A stretch of 64,000 nucleotides of DNA from Isoetes taiwanensis (Eukaryota; Streptophyta; Lycopodiopsida; Isoetales; Isoetaceae): positions 18,167,310 to 18,231,309 of the forward strand of contig JAJEKV010000004.1 in NCBI GenBank assembly GCA_021234155.1, in the 5' to 3' direction. The position numbers were made by a program, and so were the translations under genes. Of the stretch, positions 34,716 through 47,639 are shown in pieces. How positions within the stretch are numbered: the first letter of the stretch is position 1; the number at the start of each line of letters is the position of its first letter. The notes beneath the pieces are model-generated. The model had not been told where the DNA came from, searched no databases, and saw only the letters and a program-made list of their open reading frames with translations.

Positions 34716-35749
34716 AAAGGCGTAGTAAAAGCGCACCCTAGGCAGAAAGCTAAACCGTAGTTTTCTTCTTTACACTTATACGAGCAATAAAGTTTATTAG
34801 AACAGAAAAACAAGATGTTCCAAATAACAGCAATGCATACCATGGTTCACCTTTATTCTTCATACCCAATTCCTAAAGACGGTGCTAGGATACTAACAAC
34901 GAGAATCCAATGCATTCTAATCAATCTGGCAGAAAAAAGAGATATAGACAATGGCAATGCTAAAAACCAAATAAATGGCAAACTTAAAACCAGAACATGG
35001 ACCTACCATAAAGCATTCGAGAGATGTTTCACCATGGATTGAGCTAGTTGCCACAGTAAAGACTATAGCTCACCAATGATGCTATTTTTCTACCTAGAAT
35101 TGACGAGAGGCTAAATCATGTAGTATCACTAGTCTCTGCTTTTTATTCCAGGAAAAAAAAACACAAAAAAAAGGCCATCATACCTCTTCAGCATCAACAT
35201 AGCATAAAGCTCTGTCCCGAAAGATGGTATTTATAAGGGTTTAATCATCGGCGATTCAGATGCTAAGCAGAACGGAAAGAAAAAAAAAAGATTGACGCAC
35301 CTCCATGATGGCTAACACCGGGGATGCAACACAGAGCAGAGCATGCACATTCTTAGGGCTCAGCCTGAAACAGCGAATTCACAGAGCCCGAAGATGTGCT
35401 TCAGAAAACAAAAGCATCCATTGTGTTACGAAAACCGGAAACCTTGAATCGAACGAACGCACTGCGACCCTGCGGATCTGCTCTTGAACAATGACCATAT
35501 ACAGCCAAACCCTAATCCGCACCCAAACCCTAACTTGGAACCTTGCCCTTAATTTCTTATACATGCTTAAACCACTGTCCCCTGGAAATTCCTCGAATTT
35601 CGAGTGTAAGTTTCTTTTTGGTATTTTTTGGGCAAAAGTTTCCAGGCCACTACAGACAAAAACATTAATACATGAAATTTTTCATACAAGGTGGAACAAA
35701 ACATTAAAATTTCAATATTTCAGTTACAGTTTCCATCAAGGTTTGTACT
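34716..35749. other. Non-coding stretch with telobox-like motifs
   Basis: No recognised gene. Two AACCCTAA-type motifs near 35508 and 35526 resemble plant promoter telobox elements but are isolated. A-rich runs occur at 35153-35172 and 35280-35290. Confidence 0.35.
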
Positions 35750-36687
35750 TCAAAATACAAATAAGAGGACCATGTTTCTTTCTGGTCGTAGTAGCCATGT
35801 TTCCCTTGATACAAGGTAGGTACGCAGTTCAAAATTAAACAAAAAATTGATCATGAACTTATAGAAGTTCCCAACACAAGTTACCAGTACAACTTCAAAG
35901 AACTTGAACATCAACATCTCTAAGTCCTTTCCCCCCGTATCAACATCTCTAAGCATCTCAACATCAATACCAGCATATTCTTTTGTATCCTTCTCCACTT
36001 CTTTATCCACAAAACCCTCACTAAACCATGGCTCCTTCTCTATATCTCTCAACAGGTTTTCTACCTCTAACGGATCTGTCTCAGCAACAGCATTCTCGTC
36101 TTCTTCCAAACCATTATCATCCAACAGATGATCCTCGACAAGTGTAAATGAGAAACTGCAACATGAATCAGAAACCCCTCTAGCAACATTAACAACTAAA
36201 AACACTTCAATAAACCTTGCTTCCCCCATTTCTGCAACAGCAAGAAATCTGCAACAAGAAAAACTTGTTAAATAATAGAAACCTAACCTAAAAACAGAAC
36301 CTAAAATAGAACTTACACTTCAAGGAAGCTCCCTATCTTGCTCGCAAAACTCGCCTATGTTGCTCAGAAACTCCAAAATCTTGTGTCAAGAACTGAAAAC
36401 TCGCGTATCTACCTCAAGAACGCCGACCGTAACCTAAAAAAAACAGAGGAAACATTAGTAACTTCTCAGATTAAATCAAAACTAGAAATAAAACTAACTA
36501 TTTACCTTACTTCGGCAGCGGCGCCTTCACCTAGAACAAAGAAAGAAGAAAAGATTAGAAAGAAAAAAAAAGAATGAAAAATCAGGAAGAAAACATCACT
36601 AACGTCGCCAGGGCATGCCTCCTTACCATTCCTGCACAAATGGCGCCCAGCGCCAACACCTACGACAAGATCGCCGCACTCTGCCAT
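35750..36687 (-). CDS. Hypothetical acidic protein, possibly spliced
   Basis: The main minus-strand ORF (36229-35750, 159 codons) starts MGEARFIEVFLVV and has an acidic middle ('DDNGLEEDENAVAETDPLEV', 'EVEKDTKEYAGIDVEM'). It is preceded at 36250 by a good acceptor (TTGTTGCAG). Upstream there are small exon-like pieces with GT/AG signals, including a 20-residue open start at 36687 ('MAECGDLVVGVGAGRHLCRN' followed by GTAAGG). No domain is recognised. It recurs in the second unit (53862-53392). Could be a real gene or part of a non-autonomous element. Confidence 0.3.
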
Positions 36688-37228
36688 CGCGAAGAGGAGA
36701 GAGAAAAAAGAAATGGTGCACGGAATTTCCAGGGGGGGATGGATTACGGTTGAGCCGCCATTTTTCGTGGTTTTCGATCGAAACCGACGGCGCGCCGCCG
36801 CTTCATGGGGGCGGCGCCACTGCCGGTTTCCAACCGGAAACCACTCAAAGGTGGCGGTTCCCTAGCACTTTATTCTTTGCATACATAAGGTTCTCAAATT
36901 ATTCAATTACTAAGGTTTTGGCGAAGGTGGGCCGAAATATGGGGGTTAGGGTTGGGGGGGGGTGGTTTTGTTTTTCTGGCATTGCGATGGTGTGGGGAAA
37001 GAGGGGCTGGGAGGAAGTCGTGGCAGGGATGCTCCTGTCAAGGCGGGCAAGGAGATGAGCATGTCGCTCTGCTGGAAGACATCAAAAACATGCCGGGTGT
37101 GGGCACGTTGCTTTCTCCGGGTTGCTAGAGGAGGTGGGCCATGTGTGTCAGTTGGAACCGATTTTGGTGAAGTATGAGTATGGCATGAAGGTGCGAAGAG
37201 TGAGGTATTGGCTGAAAGGCAGTGAGGA

Positions 37229-37681
37229 TTGCCTTGTTGGGTCTTTTTCTGGCAGGATTTTCTAGTGTTCTCTATATTTGTCAGTGTTTTAGGAGCAGGA
37301 GTTTGCATATTGGCGCTTGAGATGGGATTGCTAGTGCCGGAAATTTGTGCGTTGCTTGCTTCTGAGGTGAAGAAATTCTTCTGCATATTCAAGAAGGAAT
37401 ACGTCGGTGATAGCAGTTATGTGGCGTGTGGATTGCATGATGGCTCATCATATGTGCTCTTCGATTGCCTGATTGTGGAGCGTTTTTTTCCACTGTCTGT
37501 GTTCTCTGTGCTAGAGACGGTAGAGACACATCAATCATTTGTTGCAGCAACGAACTTTCTTGAAAAGTACATCGGTTGTCTGGCTGCTGTTCCAATTGCT
37601 ACTGTGTGGATGGAGACATGGCTGCTACAGGGGTCAGCACTGTTTTTTATGAATGCAAGAGTTTTGGGTTGTTATGTATAA
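37229..37681 (+). CDS. Unrecognised 150-codon ORF
   Basis: Hydrophobic N-terminus, then 'EICALLASEVKKFFCIFKKE' and 'CLIVERFFPL'. In the second tandem unit a TAT/TAA difference truncates it to 63 codons. No motif, splice pattern or family is recognised, so it may be chance. Confidence 0.15.
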   Translation: MPCWVFFWQDFLVFSIFVSVLGAGVCILALEMGLLVPEICALLASEVKKFFCIFKKEYVGDSSYVACGLHDGSSYVLFDCLIVERFFPLSVFSVLETVETHQSFVAATNFLEKYIGCLAAVPIATVWMETWLLQGSALFFMNARVLGCYV

Positions 37682-38142
37682 CTGGGAGTTTCGTTGTCTA
37701 ATTTGATGTGCATCTGCTGTTTCCTTCTTGCAAATGTCTTTAGGTAGGACAATTGTGTGTGAGAGGTGCGTCTGCACATTCTCTCCATCATGTCAATGGA
37801 TTATAACTCCCATGGATTTTTCTGCTTTGCTTATCTACCTATACAGCTTGTTCTTGATGCTCCTATGTGAATGTAGTTTATGAATCCAGGGCCTCTTCTT
37901 CAGGCTTCTATGTACATCTAGTTTATGAATCCAGGGCCTTGTAGGATCTTGTTCGGCTGGAGATAAGCCAAGACCCTATCCTATGTTGCAATTCTTCTTC
38001 GGCCAAATTTGGGAACCTGCTTTGCTGAGTTACGGCAAAATTTGGGAGCCCACTTTGCTAATTTTCGTTGTTCATGCATGTAGTTCATGCTGAAGTTCTA
38101 AATGCAATGGTCTTTGTGCATTTTTTCTGTGTATAGATTGAG

Positions 38143-38560
38143 TTATACCATGTATGTATATACGTATAATAGCCGTATGGGGTGCACAAACTTATACGTG
38201 GGGCTGATGTGGATATTCCACAGCCCTTCATTTAGCACATTAATGGGATTATGCTTGGATCCAATGATCCAAAAAAAACAATAAGGATAGAGCAATAAGG
38301 ACCAGTAGGATTTTTTGTATATACATACAAAAAAATGTGGTTTATGCATGCTTACACCACATAGAAGATTTTTTTGAAATATCTCCCCATCCTTGAATGC
38401 TTGGCTCTTTCTTGTTGTTCACTCCTTATTGTTTTTTATGGTTCATTGGATTTCAGCATATTCCTAAAAATATGCCAGATCTAGGGTTCATAAATATACA
38501 CATCACACCCCCCATACTTCAACGCTCCCCTGCGTATGTATATACGTACGAAAATACATA
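38143..38560. repeat. Imperfect inverted repeat region, possible MITE
   Basis: 'GTATGTATATACGTATAATA ... GTATGGGGTG' at the left and 'CACCCCCCATACTTCAACG ... GTATGTATATACGTACG' at the right are roughly complementary, with a non-coding interior of about 340 bp. Matching is imperfect and no target duplication is evident. Confidence 0.35.
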
Positions 38561-39470
38561 TAGGAATGGCAAATACAAGGCCAAGAATAATTTTTCTGCA
38601 AAGAAGCTGGTGCCTTCTACACCTCTCTGTTTCTACACCTCTGCGGAATCTTCCAACTACGCAACTCATCCGAAAGCATGCAAAATCTGAAAAGGAGCTT
38701 TCAAACACGCCTTCTAAAGCTTTGATATTGCAAGCAAACGGCCAAATTCAAAACAGAAGTGCATGAAAGATTCAAACGCAAGGCTCCAAACTTCCGGATT
38801 TAAACGAAAGGCTTTAAACCTGCGGATAAACAAACCACAAATAAACCACAAAGGCATCAGCGCCATAGCCTACATGCCAAAACCGTCCACCTCCCGCAGA
38901 CTCTCGGAGCCTCTTCGAAAAATCCTTCGAGATATCAAAGAGCCGCAAGCCGTAACTACTGAGATCAAAGGCGCACAAGCATAGCTTCAAGCAACTAAAA
39001 ATCCAAGGCCTTCTAAAAAATCCCAACTCTCTTCTCTGCTTTCTTTCGCCGCTAATCCCGCCTAATTCATCCTGCAATTACGATCCACTTGGTAGGATCT
39101 GGCCGCTGGATATCTTCCGGCTTCCTTCCAGCAAAGGAGCACCACTGCTCCATGCTCAGCAACACATGGCGATGGACTCCATTCTAAAACCATGGCTTCC
39201 ACTGAACAAAAATAAAACCCGTCCCCCCTTTTCTGCCTAACCACTGCCAAAATCATACTAAAAGATAATTTGCAAATCTTATTATCTTCTTTCCTTTGAT
39301 GAATATAGGAGACATTAAGTTTTGCCATGCTTTTCTCAAACGTAAAGTTTCTTTAGGTGTCATTCTGCTCCCATATTGAATATTGAACACATGGCATTTA
39401 TTCTAAATGGGAAAGTTGTCTAAGTTCTACCATTTACTCAATTGTTTTTGTTTGTACTTTTTCGAACTTT

Positions 39471-39556
39471 TAGAATGAATAGTAAAAACATTAGAATGAG
39501 TAGTAAAAACATTAGAATGAACAGTAAATATAGTAGAATGAATAGTAAAAAAAATA
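39471..39556. repeat. 21-bp minisatellite, about 4 units
   Basis: Unit 'TTAGAATGAATAGTAAAAACA' with single-base variants. The encoded repeat (RMNSKNI) is incidental. The same array is at about 57124-57209 in the second tandem unit. Confidence 0.85.
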
Positions 39557-40852
39557 CAGAAAGTCTAGTAAAATCAAAGGCTTTGTATTCAAAATCAATA
39601 GTTACAAATGATCCTTCGGATCAGTTACAATCAGTGGATCAGTTAAAACACAAAAAGACAGATCTTCATGGTCTTCATCTTACAGATTAGTATGGTCATG
39701 TAATCCCAACTCTTGAGTGATGTTCAGAACAAAAGAAGGTCTTTCAGAACTACTTTGGGATGGGACAGAGGAAAGCTCGGCCATCACAGGCTGATAGACC
39801 AAAAACTTGGCAAATAAACCATAAGAAAACAGAAACAAGAACATCAAAAAGCCAGATTGTCGAAACTTTACAACCTCAGCAACTTTATCGACTCTAGCAG
39901 CTTCCAAAACATGAAGAAGGAAGGAAGGAAGGAAGTTTATTTTAACGTCCACGGAGGCCAGAGGCCTATGAACAAAATGTTAGGCACTAAAGAAACAATA
40001 TAAAACAAAATAATCGAACAAACAAGTTAATACCCCACGATGTTGGAAAAACTCGACAATTTTCGATAAAATCTCACAATACTCGTCAAAACTCTAAGAA
40101 AGTCTTGAGAACTCCTCGAGATGTCCCCAAAACTCGACAAAAGTCTTCAGGACTTGGCAGATTTTTGACAAAGCTTGCAAGAAACTCAACAAAACCTCGA
40201 AGTAACTCGACAAACTTCCAAAACCTCACAACTTTGCAAGAACTCGGCAAATCTAAGGCGCCACACCATAAACTTAGGTGCCATAACAAAAAATGAGGTA
40301 AGAATAAGAAATGAGACCAATAACATAGCAAAAAGATGTTGTGCCATGGCCAGAGTCTGGAAAACTAAGGGAAACTTCAAAAAACTTCCAAAAACATCGC
40401 AAGAACTCAACAAATCTGTGGCGCTACACTACAAACTAAGGCGCCATAACCAAATACGACCTAAAGATCAAGAAAAGACACCAGCGCCATAAACAAGATT
40501 GCGTAATAAATGGGAGCGAATCATCGAAACGAGAGCAAAAAGAATATTCCTTATAGATTCCCTTATTTTTTACAAAAAGGGGGTTAAATGAGGTTATTAA
40601 AAAAAAGGTGCATGATATTGTATTTTGACCCCCCCTCCCCCTTCCCCCCCCTTAATGACTAATTTTTTAATGCAACGATAGAAATGACTCTTTTTTTAAA
40701 GTGACACTTTTCCTTGCAAGTAGAATTTTCTTCAAGTATGTTTTCAGAGAAAACCATCAATTTAAGAGGGTATAATATTTAACAAGAAATTGAAGTAAAG
40801 TCTGTAACTGAAATTGTAGTATTCTCAAAATGTGAAGATAAAACCTTCATAT
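39557..40852. other. Non-coding, CTCGACAAA-rich stretch and homopolymers
   Basis: Between about 40045 and 40260 variants of 'AACTCGACAAA' recur irregularly. At 40628-40655 there is a C-rich run that differs in length in the second unit (58280-58310). No gene recognised. Confidence 0.45.
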
Positions 40853-41964
40853 TCACATGCAAAATTTACAGTCTTTTTCTAAGACACAGTTATGTACAAA
40901 AGTGTGAGGAGTGATAAGAGAGGGATCCATCACGTCATCATCTTTATTTATGCCATCCTCATCACCTTCACTTTTTTCACTGTCACCCGAGAAAGTGCTT
41001 GAGTTGTCTTCCTCATCACTATCAACAGATGGCGAAGCATTGCCACCACCACTCCCTTCTTCATCCTCTTCCTCGTAATTACAAGCCTTAAGCAAATTGA
41101 TAGTCCTCTGGTGTAGACGATTTCAATTTGAAATCATAGCACAATATAGTCACGTCACTTGGGTTCAGCTCATCCTTACAACCCACTTTCTTGGACTTTC
41201 TCCCTTTTCCTTTGCTTCTGATTTCTAACTCATATCTACTTTCAAAAGCATTTTCTGAGCGTGTTGCAAGCCAATGAGTTTTGAGTTTAGTGACTAAGCC
41301 TTCCTCCTTGACTGTATCAAGTACTTTTGTAATCCAGAAAGGTCGACCTTTGTCATCCTCCTCAGTTGGAAGAGCAATCAGCATACCTTTGGCAACAAGT
41401 GCCATTGTAGCATTGCTTGGACATGCTTGGTGCTGGGGTTGATGGAAGGTGTTAGGTCATTGAAATGGTTCTTGCAATTGTTTTAGAGCTATGTTTTGTA
41501 TAACAATTTTCTGTTCGAGAAAGAAATTTCTCTACCACATCCGATCTTCTTCTAAGAAGTACTTAAAGCCTGAGGAAATTCCATTTTCAATGGCTTTTAA
41601 GGATGTCACTGGGGTACTTTTCTTCTGCTTTGACTCCTTAGGATTTTTGAGAGGAAGTTGCTCAGCACGTTCTATGAAGCAAGTGTCTGGAATATATTTA
41701 AGGAAGCTTTAATACCTCCGGGTGGACTCTAGTCCTTAGTTGTGGTATACTTCTTCCCCTGTAAGAAGCTTTGTCCATCCTTCAAGTAGAACTTGATGTG
41801 ATGCTGAAGGTGAGATCATTCAACTTGTTCACAGCTTGTTCTATGTCTGAACGTTGGGAGAAAATAAACTCTCTAAAGTCAGCAGTCTCTTTAAGAAGCT
41901 CAACAAGATTGCGTATTAAACGGGAGCAAATCATTGAAACGAGAGCAAAAGGAATATTCCTCAA
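40853..41964 (-). pseudogene. Partial tandem copy of the 3' half of the DUF7869-type gene
   Basis: This repeats 42277-43395 at an offset of about 1.42 kb. Read on the minus strand: 'LVELLKETADFREFIFSQRS', 'NKLNDLTFSI', 'TKVLDTVKEEGLVTKLKTHW' (about 41335), 'KGKGRKSKKVGCKDELNPSD', then the acidic tail 'ACNYEEEDEEG ... VDSDEEDNSSTFSG' ending at 40853. The N-terminal half with the catalytic-looking motifs is absent, so this is a truncated duplicate. The second unit has the same arrangement at 58511-59699. Confidence 0.85.
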
Positions 41965-42276
41965 AGATTCCCTTTTTTTTTACAAAAAAGGGGGTAAAAC
42001 GAGGTTAAAAAAAAAAAGATGCATGAAATTCTATTTTGACCCCCCCCAAATGACTAATTTTTTTTTGCAACGAAAGAATTGACTTTTTTAAAGTGTCACT
42101 TTTCTTAGCAAATAGAATGTTCTTAAAGTATGTTTTAAGAGAGAAACTCTAATTTCAGAGGATAAAATATTTAACAAAAAATTGAAGTAAGTATGTGACT
42201 GAAACTTTAGTATTCTCAAAATTTGAAGATAGAATCTTCATATTCACATGCAAAATTTACAGTCTTTTTCTAAGAC

Positions 42277-44877
42277 TCAGTTATGTGCAAAAGTGTGAGG
42301 AGTGATGAGAGAGGGATCCAGGACGTCCTCATATTCATTTATGCCATCGTCATCACCTTCACTTCTTTCACTGTCACTCGAGGAAGTGCTTGAGTTATCT
42401 TCCTCATCACTATCAACAGACGGTGAAGCATTGTCACCACCTTCTTCATCATCTTCTTCGTAATTACAAGCTTTTTTAAGCAAATTGATAGTCGCCTCAT
42501 GTAGAGGCGATTGTCGATTTCAATTTAAAATCATAGCACAATATAGTCACGCCATTAAGGTTATTTCGTCCCTACAACCCACCTTCTTGGACTTTCTCCC
42601 TTTTCCTTGGCTTCTCATTTCTAACTCATATCTACCTTCAAAAGCATTTTTCGAAAGCGTGTTGCAAGCCAATGAATCTTGAGTTTAGTGACTAAGCCTT
42701 CCTCCTTGACCGCGGTCAAGCACTTTTGCTATCCGTAATCGGGCCGACCTTTGTCATCCTCCTCGGTCGGAAGAGCAATTAGCATACCTTTGGTAATTTC
42801 GCGGATATTACCTTGAGGCTCATTCCCTGCCTTGGTCCGAGGTACATGACTTCGGTCCTCCCTCGTCTTTCACCGCAGGTGCAAATGTAGCAATCGCTTG
42901 GACCTCCTTTTGGTTTGGGGTTGATGGAAGGTGTTAGGCCATTGAAATGGTTCTTGCAACCTGCCTTAGAGCTATATTTTGTACAACAATTTTCTGTTCG
43001 AGAAAGAAATTACTCCACCACATCCAATCTTCTTCTAAGAAGTACTTAAAGCTCGAGGAAATTCCATTTTCAATGGCTTTTAAGGATGACTCGGGGTACT
43101 TTTCTTTCCGCTTGGACTCCTTAGGATTTTTGAGAGGAAGTTGCTCAAAGACGCTCTATGATGGAAGTTTCGGAATATATTTAAGGAAGCTGTAATCCCT
43201 CCGGGTGGACTCAGTCCTTAGTTGTGGTATACTTCTTCCCTCAGAAGAAGCTTTGGCCATCCTTCAAGTAGAACTTGATATGATGTTGAAAGGTGAGATC
43301 ATTCAACTTGTTCACAAACTTGTTCTCTGTTTGAACGTTGAGAGAAAATAAACTCTCAAATCAGCTAGGTCTCTTTAAGAAGATCGACCACTAATGGAGT
43401 AGGAGTGTAAGAATCTTCAATAATTCGAACTAAAGAAGGAAGACAAAAGCCTTCTTCCTTCTAAGGCGCACGTAAAAATGAACATTTTCATTAACTGATC
43501 ATGAGTGTGGCCTACAAGTAAGAAACCGAAGCTTCACTTTTCTAAAGATCCCTAGCTCCACTAACATGGCACAAGACGTTAAAGAGTGTTTGATTCTTGT
43601 TCTCCCTTGTAGTATTGTCAAGTTGCGATAAAGCACGGTGGTAATTGCTCTTGCTCGCATTGGGACCTTGTTAAGAATTGTAATTGTGAGGTTCGGGTCA
43701 CCATGCAAGTTTGGATACGCCAAAAATACTTTGCACTTTAGACTTCCTTTTGAAGACCATAGCTCCTACAAGGTGGACCTTAACAAAACATTCCTCCGCA
43801 CATCTTTAGGAATGTTCAAGAAATGTGGTAGAGTTTTTTTTTTTTGTCCATTCCATCAATCACAAAGACATGTATATTGCAATTGGACGCTCAAGAGCTT
43901 TTTTTTCTATGCTTGGCAAGCTTTCTTCTCTCTCTCGCCGCTTGTTGTTCACGATGTCCGGCAAGGTTCTCGTTGCACAATATCTCAGAGAAGAAATCAG
44001 GTTAAAGCATTTTCTCTCAAAACAAGTGAGAGATTAGAGAACATGAGCTTACTTCTTTTCGACCTCCTGCCTTTGCGTTTCTCGTTGACTCTTTAATTCT
44101 CGCACACCTCGAGCAACATGGACATTCTATGTTTTCTAGGAATTTTCACAAGACCTAATTCACTTTTCCACAGTCGGGTGAAGTGTGAGTAAGAGATGTC
44201 TTTGAAGCCGAAAGTGCAAGTCTCTTTGTAGTCATTAAAAACATCTTTTTGGTGATGTTATCGGTTAAATGATACATGTTGCTGTTAGGTAGCTTCTCAC
44301 ATGTTTCTCTAAAATATTTCTCCATCCATGACACAGCAGAAAGAAGGGCATGCATGGTTACAACTCTTCTTGGTCCGCTAATGATCATCGATTCTTGGAT
44401 TTTTGTCCGTCTTTTGTGTATTCTAGACATTCTGGTGGACCCTAAACGGTGGACAACCATAAAGCATTTCTGGCAAACTTCTTGACGGTTAATGTAGTGC
44501 AAGAAGGTGTTGCAGTCTGGTCTTACATTATAAGCTAAATAAGCATTCTGGTCTGCCATTGTCATGGAGTTGTAGTTGTCTCTAACTGCTCGTAATTTAG
44601 CCATGTTAAACTGGCCGATGCAACCCAATGAGCAAAAGCATTTAGTTCTCAAAAGTCTCCTCATTTTGTGTTCATCCATAAGATTTCTTCTTCTTACGAG
44701 GAGCAAGCAAGCCCTCAAACCAAAATCCACCTTGAATTTCTTTGAAGATTGGCTGGAGAACATGTAATCTCTTTGTTCCTCGTTGGTGTCTTCATCTTCT
44801 GATGAAACTTCTACTCTGGGGGTGACTTCCTCTGTCCTGAGTGGTGTGCTTGTAGAGGAAAACAGACCACGTGAAGT
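42277..44877 (-). CDS. DUF7869-type protein, main part (3' of the CACTA insertion)
   Basis: Family member of the eukaryotic proteins with 'GMDQ', 'LDN..REN' and 'VGHTH' motifs (recalled as DUF7869; spread and Asp-rich motifs suggest a mobile-element or nuclease-fold protein). N to C: Ser/acidic start, Cys-rich block 'CFCSLGCIGQFNMAKLRAVR' (about 44640), 'YINRQEVCQKCFMVVHRLGS', 'GPRRVVTMHALLSAVSWMEK', then core motifs best read in copy 2 ('YMSVVIDGMDQKKTTLPHF', 'DPNLTITILNKVL', 'YLQLDNTTRENKN', 'LGFLLVGHTHD'), 'DLLKETAD', a basic C-terminal region and an acidic tail ending at 42277. A likely 67-nt GT-AG intron lies at about 43980-44050. This copy has many frameshifts between 42.6 and 44.1 kb, mostly at CAG/CTG, so some may be sequencing errors. 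It is interrupted by the CACTA element on its 5' side. Confidence 0.75.
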
Positions 44878-45300
44878 CACTACAAGAGAATGACAGTTAA
44901 ACGTCAGAAAAATCGTCAGAGGGTCTGAAATAGTTTGTCAAATGCGTATTTGACTATTAATATGACGCTTTGATCGACTAACAAACCGACGTTTAAAATC
45001 GACGAAAAATCTGACTAATAAACTGACTAATAAACATCTGACGAATTACCTGACATTTAGACTAACATTTAGCTTGACTAATTAGTTGTCTAATAATCTG
45101 ACTAATGAGGTGACGAGTAGTCGGACGAATCATTTCTGACGATTTTGCTGACTAAGAGTCTGACTTATAGCCTGACTATCTGTCTGTCCAAATGTTTGAC
45201 TAAATATCTGACTAATTAAATGAACTACAAGTTGACGATTACACTGATTAATTTTGTGACTATTATGCTGACTATCTGTCTATATTCGTCAGAATAATGG
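44878..45300. repeat. Left subterminal repeat array of the CACTA element
   Basis: Dozens of short units such as CTGACTAAT, TGACGA, CTGACTATCTGTC and ATCTGACTAATTA occur over about 420 bp. The second unit repeats the array from 62600. Confidence 0.85.
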
Positions 45301-45855
45301 TCATGCATAATATCTATTGTAGTTGTTGCTATTCCCTAGTTCCTTTATTAATATAATGATGTAAATGATATATTAAGCATCTAGACTTTCTCATTTATCG
45401 AATAACATCTCTATTTAATTGACTCCAAATGTTTTGTAATTTGAGGAGATCATGTTTCATTTGAGGAGGGAAAAAAATGGCTTGCATTTGTTAAAGACGC
45501 TCGCCTTGTTCTCACCAAAAAAATATATAGAATGTAAATGGCCTATTATTTTCCACGCATACCCGCATTTATCCATTTTAAATTTTATGTGGCATTTTTG
45601 TTTGTTTATTTTCTATTTCGCTTTTTATCCCTTTCCCTTATTTTCGATTTAGGGTTTCATTTCCATTAGGTTTTCGCTCGAGGGAGGGCAGAAACCGGGC
45701 GGAGCTGCATTCGCTGAAACGCCTCAATCGCAGGGGCGAGATATAGTCCTTACCGAACTAAGACTTCATACTTGAAACTGAATTCAATTAAGTGGGCTTT
45801 CTATTTTGCATCCGCGGTAGAATGCAAAAGTGATCAAGACCATTCGTGAAGATCC

Positions 45856-46131
45856 ATGGCAAAGAAAACAAATCCCCGCTCGCCTTTGCATCTAGCGCTT
45901 CTTTTTTGTCATTTGGGCCGCTTCTTGTTCGCTTCAAGTTCAGATAATTTGTCTTCTACACAAGCTCAGAGCCTTCGGGACTACAAAAGGTATTGAGAAT
46001 CCGGTATTTTGAGCAACCGGACTCCTTCGACAGATTTTTTAAAATAAGCATTCGGCTTTCTTCACTCAATATATCCCGCCTCAACGGTAGTCCGGCGGAG
46101 GGGCAAACCGATATGGCACATGATCGAGAAG
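45856..46131 (+). pseudogene. Captured LRR receptor-kinase first exon (error-rich copy)
   Basis: Counterpart of the open exon at 63585-63859. 'SSSDNLSSTQAQSL' is clear, but the frame is broken at positions where the second copy has CAG or CTG. A GTAACATG donor follows at 46132. See the second copy for the domain reading. Confidence 0.75.
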
Positions 46132-46656
46132 GTAACATGTTTTTGAACTATCAAATTTTTGAATGCAAAGAAAAGACGTGCATTGCCGAAAAGTTCGACG
46201 TGGATGCCAGTTTCGATTTCGTGTATGTAGGTGTCCTTAAGGGTGCATTTGAGTCAAAATTTTGTTAGTAATGTTAATACAAAGTTGAACTTATGTCACG
46301 CGGTTCATCATCAACACTTGAGTAACTTGATAGGATTTTGTGACGAGAAGACCCACTGTGCATGTTTATGTCCAGCCTACTTTTGAGGGTCGTGGTTTAT
46401 GGCTAACTTTATATACTCATCCGGAAGTCTTTTTCCTTCGTAATGCTCATCTTTCAAGATGCGCCAAACGGTCTCTTTTTGAAAACTTACATGGTATTTG
46501 GAGAACAATTAATGATTGAGAGTTTATCGTGAAATCTTAATTTTATTTTAGCAAAGTGCTTCTTTAGCCAACAAGATCCCATGGAGCATTCCATTTTAGC
46601 ATATTACTAACATGTTATTGATTTTGCACTATTGTGTGACGAGCATCTAACCTCAG

Positions 46657-46800
46657 AGGCAAAGGATGTAATAACATGGAGGCAGAGGAGAGGATGCTTA
46701 ATAATAGTTGGCGCCGTGATATGGCTTGGCTTACTTGCATCATTCATGTGGCGCATTTTCGGTCCAGAACATTTTATTGACAGAGGACAATGCAGCCAAG
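46657..46800 (+). CDS. Captured exon with a transmembrane segment, gene unknown
   Basis: Bounded by CTAACCTCAG on the left and GTTTAT on the right. It reads 'DVITWRQRRG', a hydrophobic stretch 'CLIIVGAVIWLGLLASFMW' and 'FGPEHFIDRGQCSQ'. The phase joins in frame with the next candidate exon at 47159. Looks like part of a membrane protein captured by the CACTA element; family not recognised. Confidence 0.4.
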
Positions 46801-47158
46801 GTTTATTTACATCTCCTCTTTCTTGTTTCTCACGGTAACGGTTGATCTAAGTATTTTGAATATGAATTTAATTGGACCGCTGTGTTTAAGCATGGGGGCC
46901 TTGAATTCTATAGGACAAGGCAAAAACAGCTAATAAATGAGAGATTGGGAGTTGTATCCACCAAAATTGTTTGTTTCTCTAACCTGTGGTCATGGTACAT
47001 TAGGAAAAATCTAGACTACTCCAAGAACTACTAGTCTTTAAACTATGTTGCCTCAATTAGAAACATGAGAATCAGCTTAATGCAGTTTATTGATTCTAGA
47101 AACTGCGCTTTAATGCAGGTTCAATAGATCTAACAAGAAATGATTTGACTATTTTCAG

Positions 47159-47253
47159 GCCGGGCATTTTCTGCAAAACAGGGACGCAACATCCCTAAAT
47201 TTTGGCTGGCAGTTGATTGGAATGCAGAAAAGAGTGAGCCACAGTGACGACAG
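47159..47253 (+). CDS. Captured exon downstream of the transmembrane exon
   Basis: After 'GACTATTTTCAG' the frame continuing from 46800 reads 'GRAFSAKQGRNIPKFWLAVD' then 'WNAEKSEPQ' and a TGA. The right edge is CGACAG followed by GTTTGT. The in-frame junction supports real splicing in the source gene, though the stop suggests decay. Confidence 0.35.
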
Positions 47254-47639
47254 GTTTGTTGGATGCTTTAATTATTTTATGTTATTCTTACGATTTGTGC
47301 AACTTGATTTGGTGAAAATGTGTACTTGGTACATTCTTTCTCTGATAATAGAAATTACAACAAGATCCTCTTACGTGCGAAAATGAGTATATGCATATTG
47401 GAGATCAACAAGGTAATCATAATTAGTTAAAGATTGATCTTGTTAATTCTCTTTTCTATCCAAGTTCTGAGCGATTGAAAAAGTGATTCTTTTGTAGACT
47501 GAAAAAATGATTCTTTTATACACATCAGTTGTTGTTGGCTTACTTGATTGCTATTTATATATCTTTTTGAATAACTGGAGATAATGGTTTAACCAAGGTT
47601 CGATTCCTTGGAGCTCCTTTCATTTATTTGCAGTACGAA

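Noticed and set aside
44882-45300. TGACTA-type repeats considered as a microsatellite or regulatory enhancer
   Set aside because: Position at both ends of a CACTA element and mixed orientation fit subterminal transposase-binding repeats better.
47590-47615. Perfect tRNA box B (GGTTCGATTCC) in the CACTA interior
   Set aside because: Only a weak box A upstream, no tRNA fold and no target duplication. Too little for a SINE or tRNA call.
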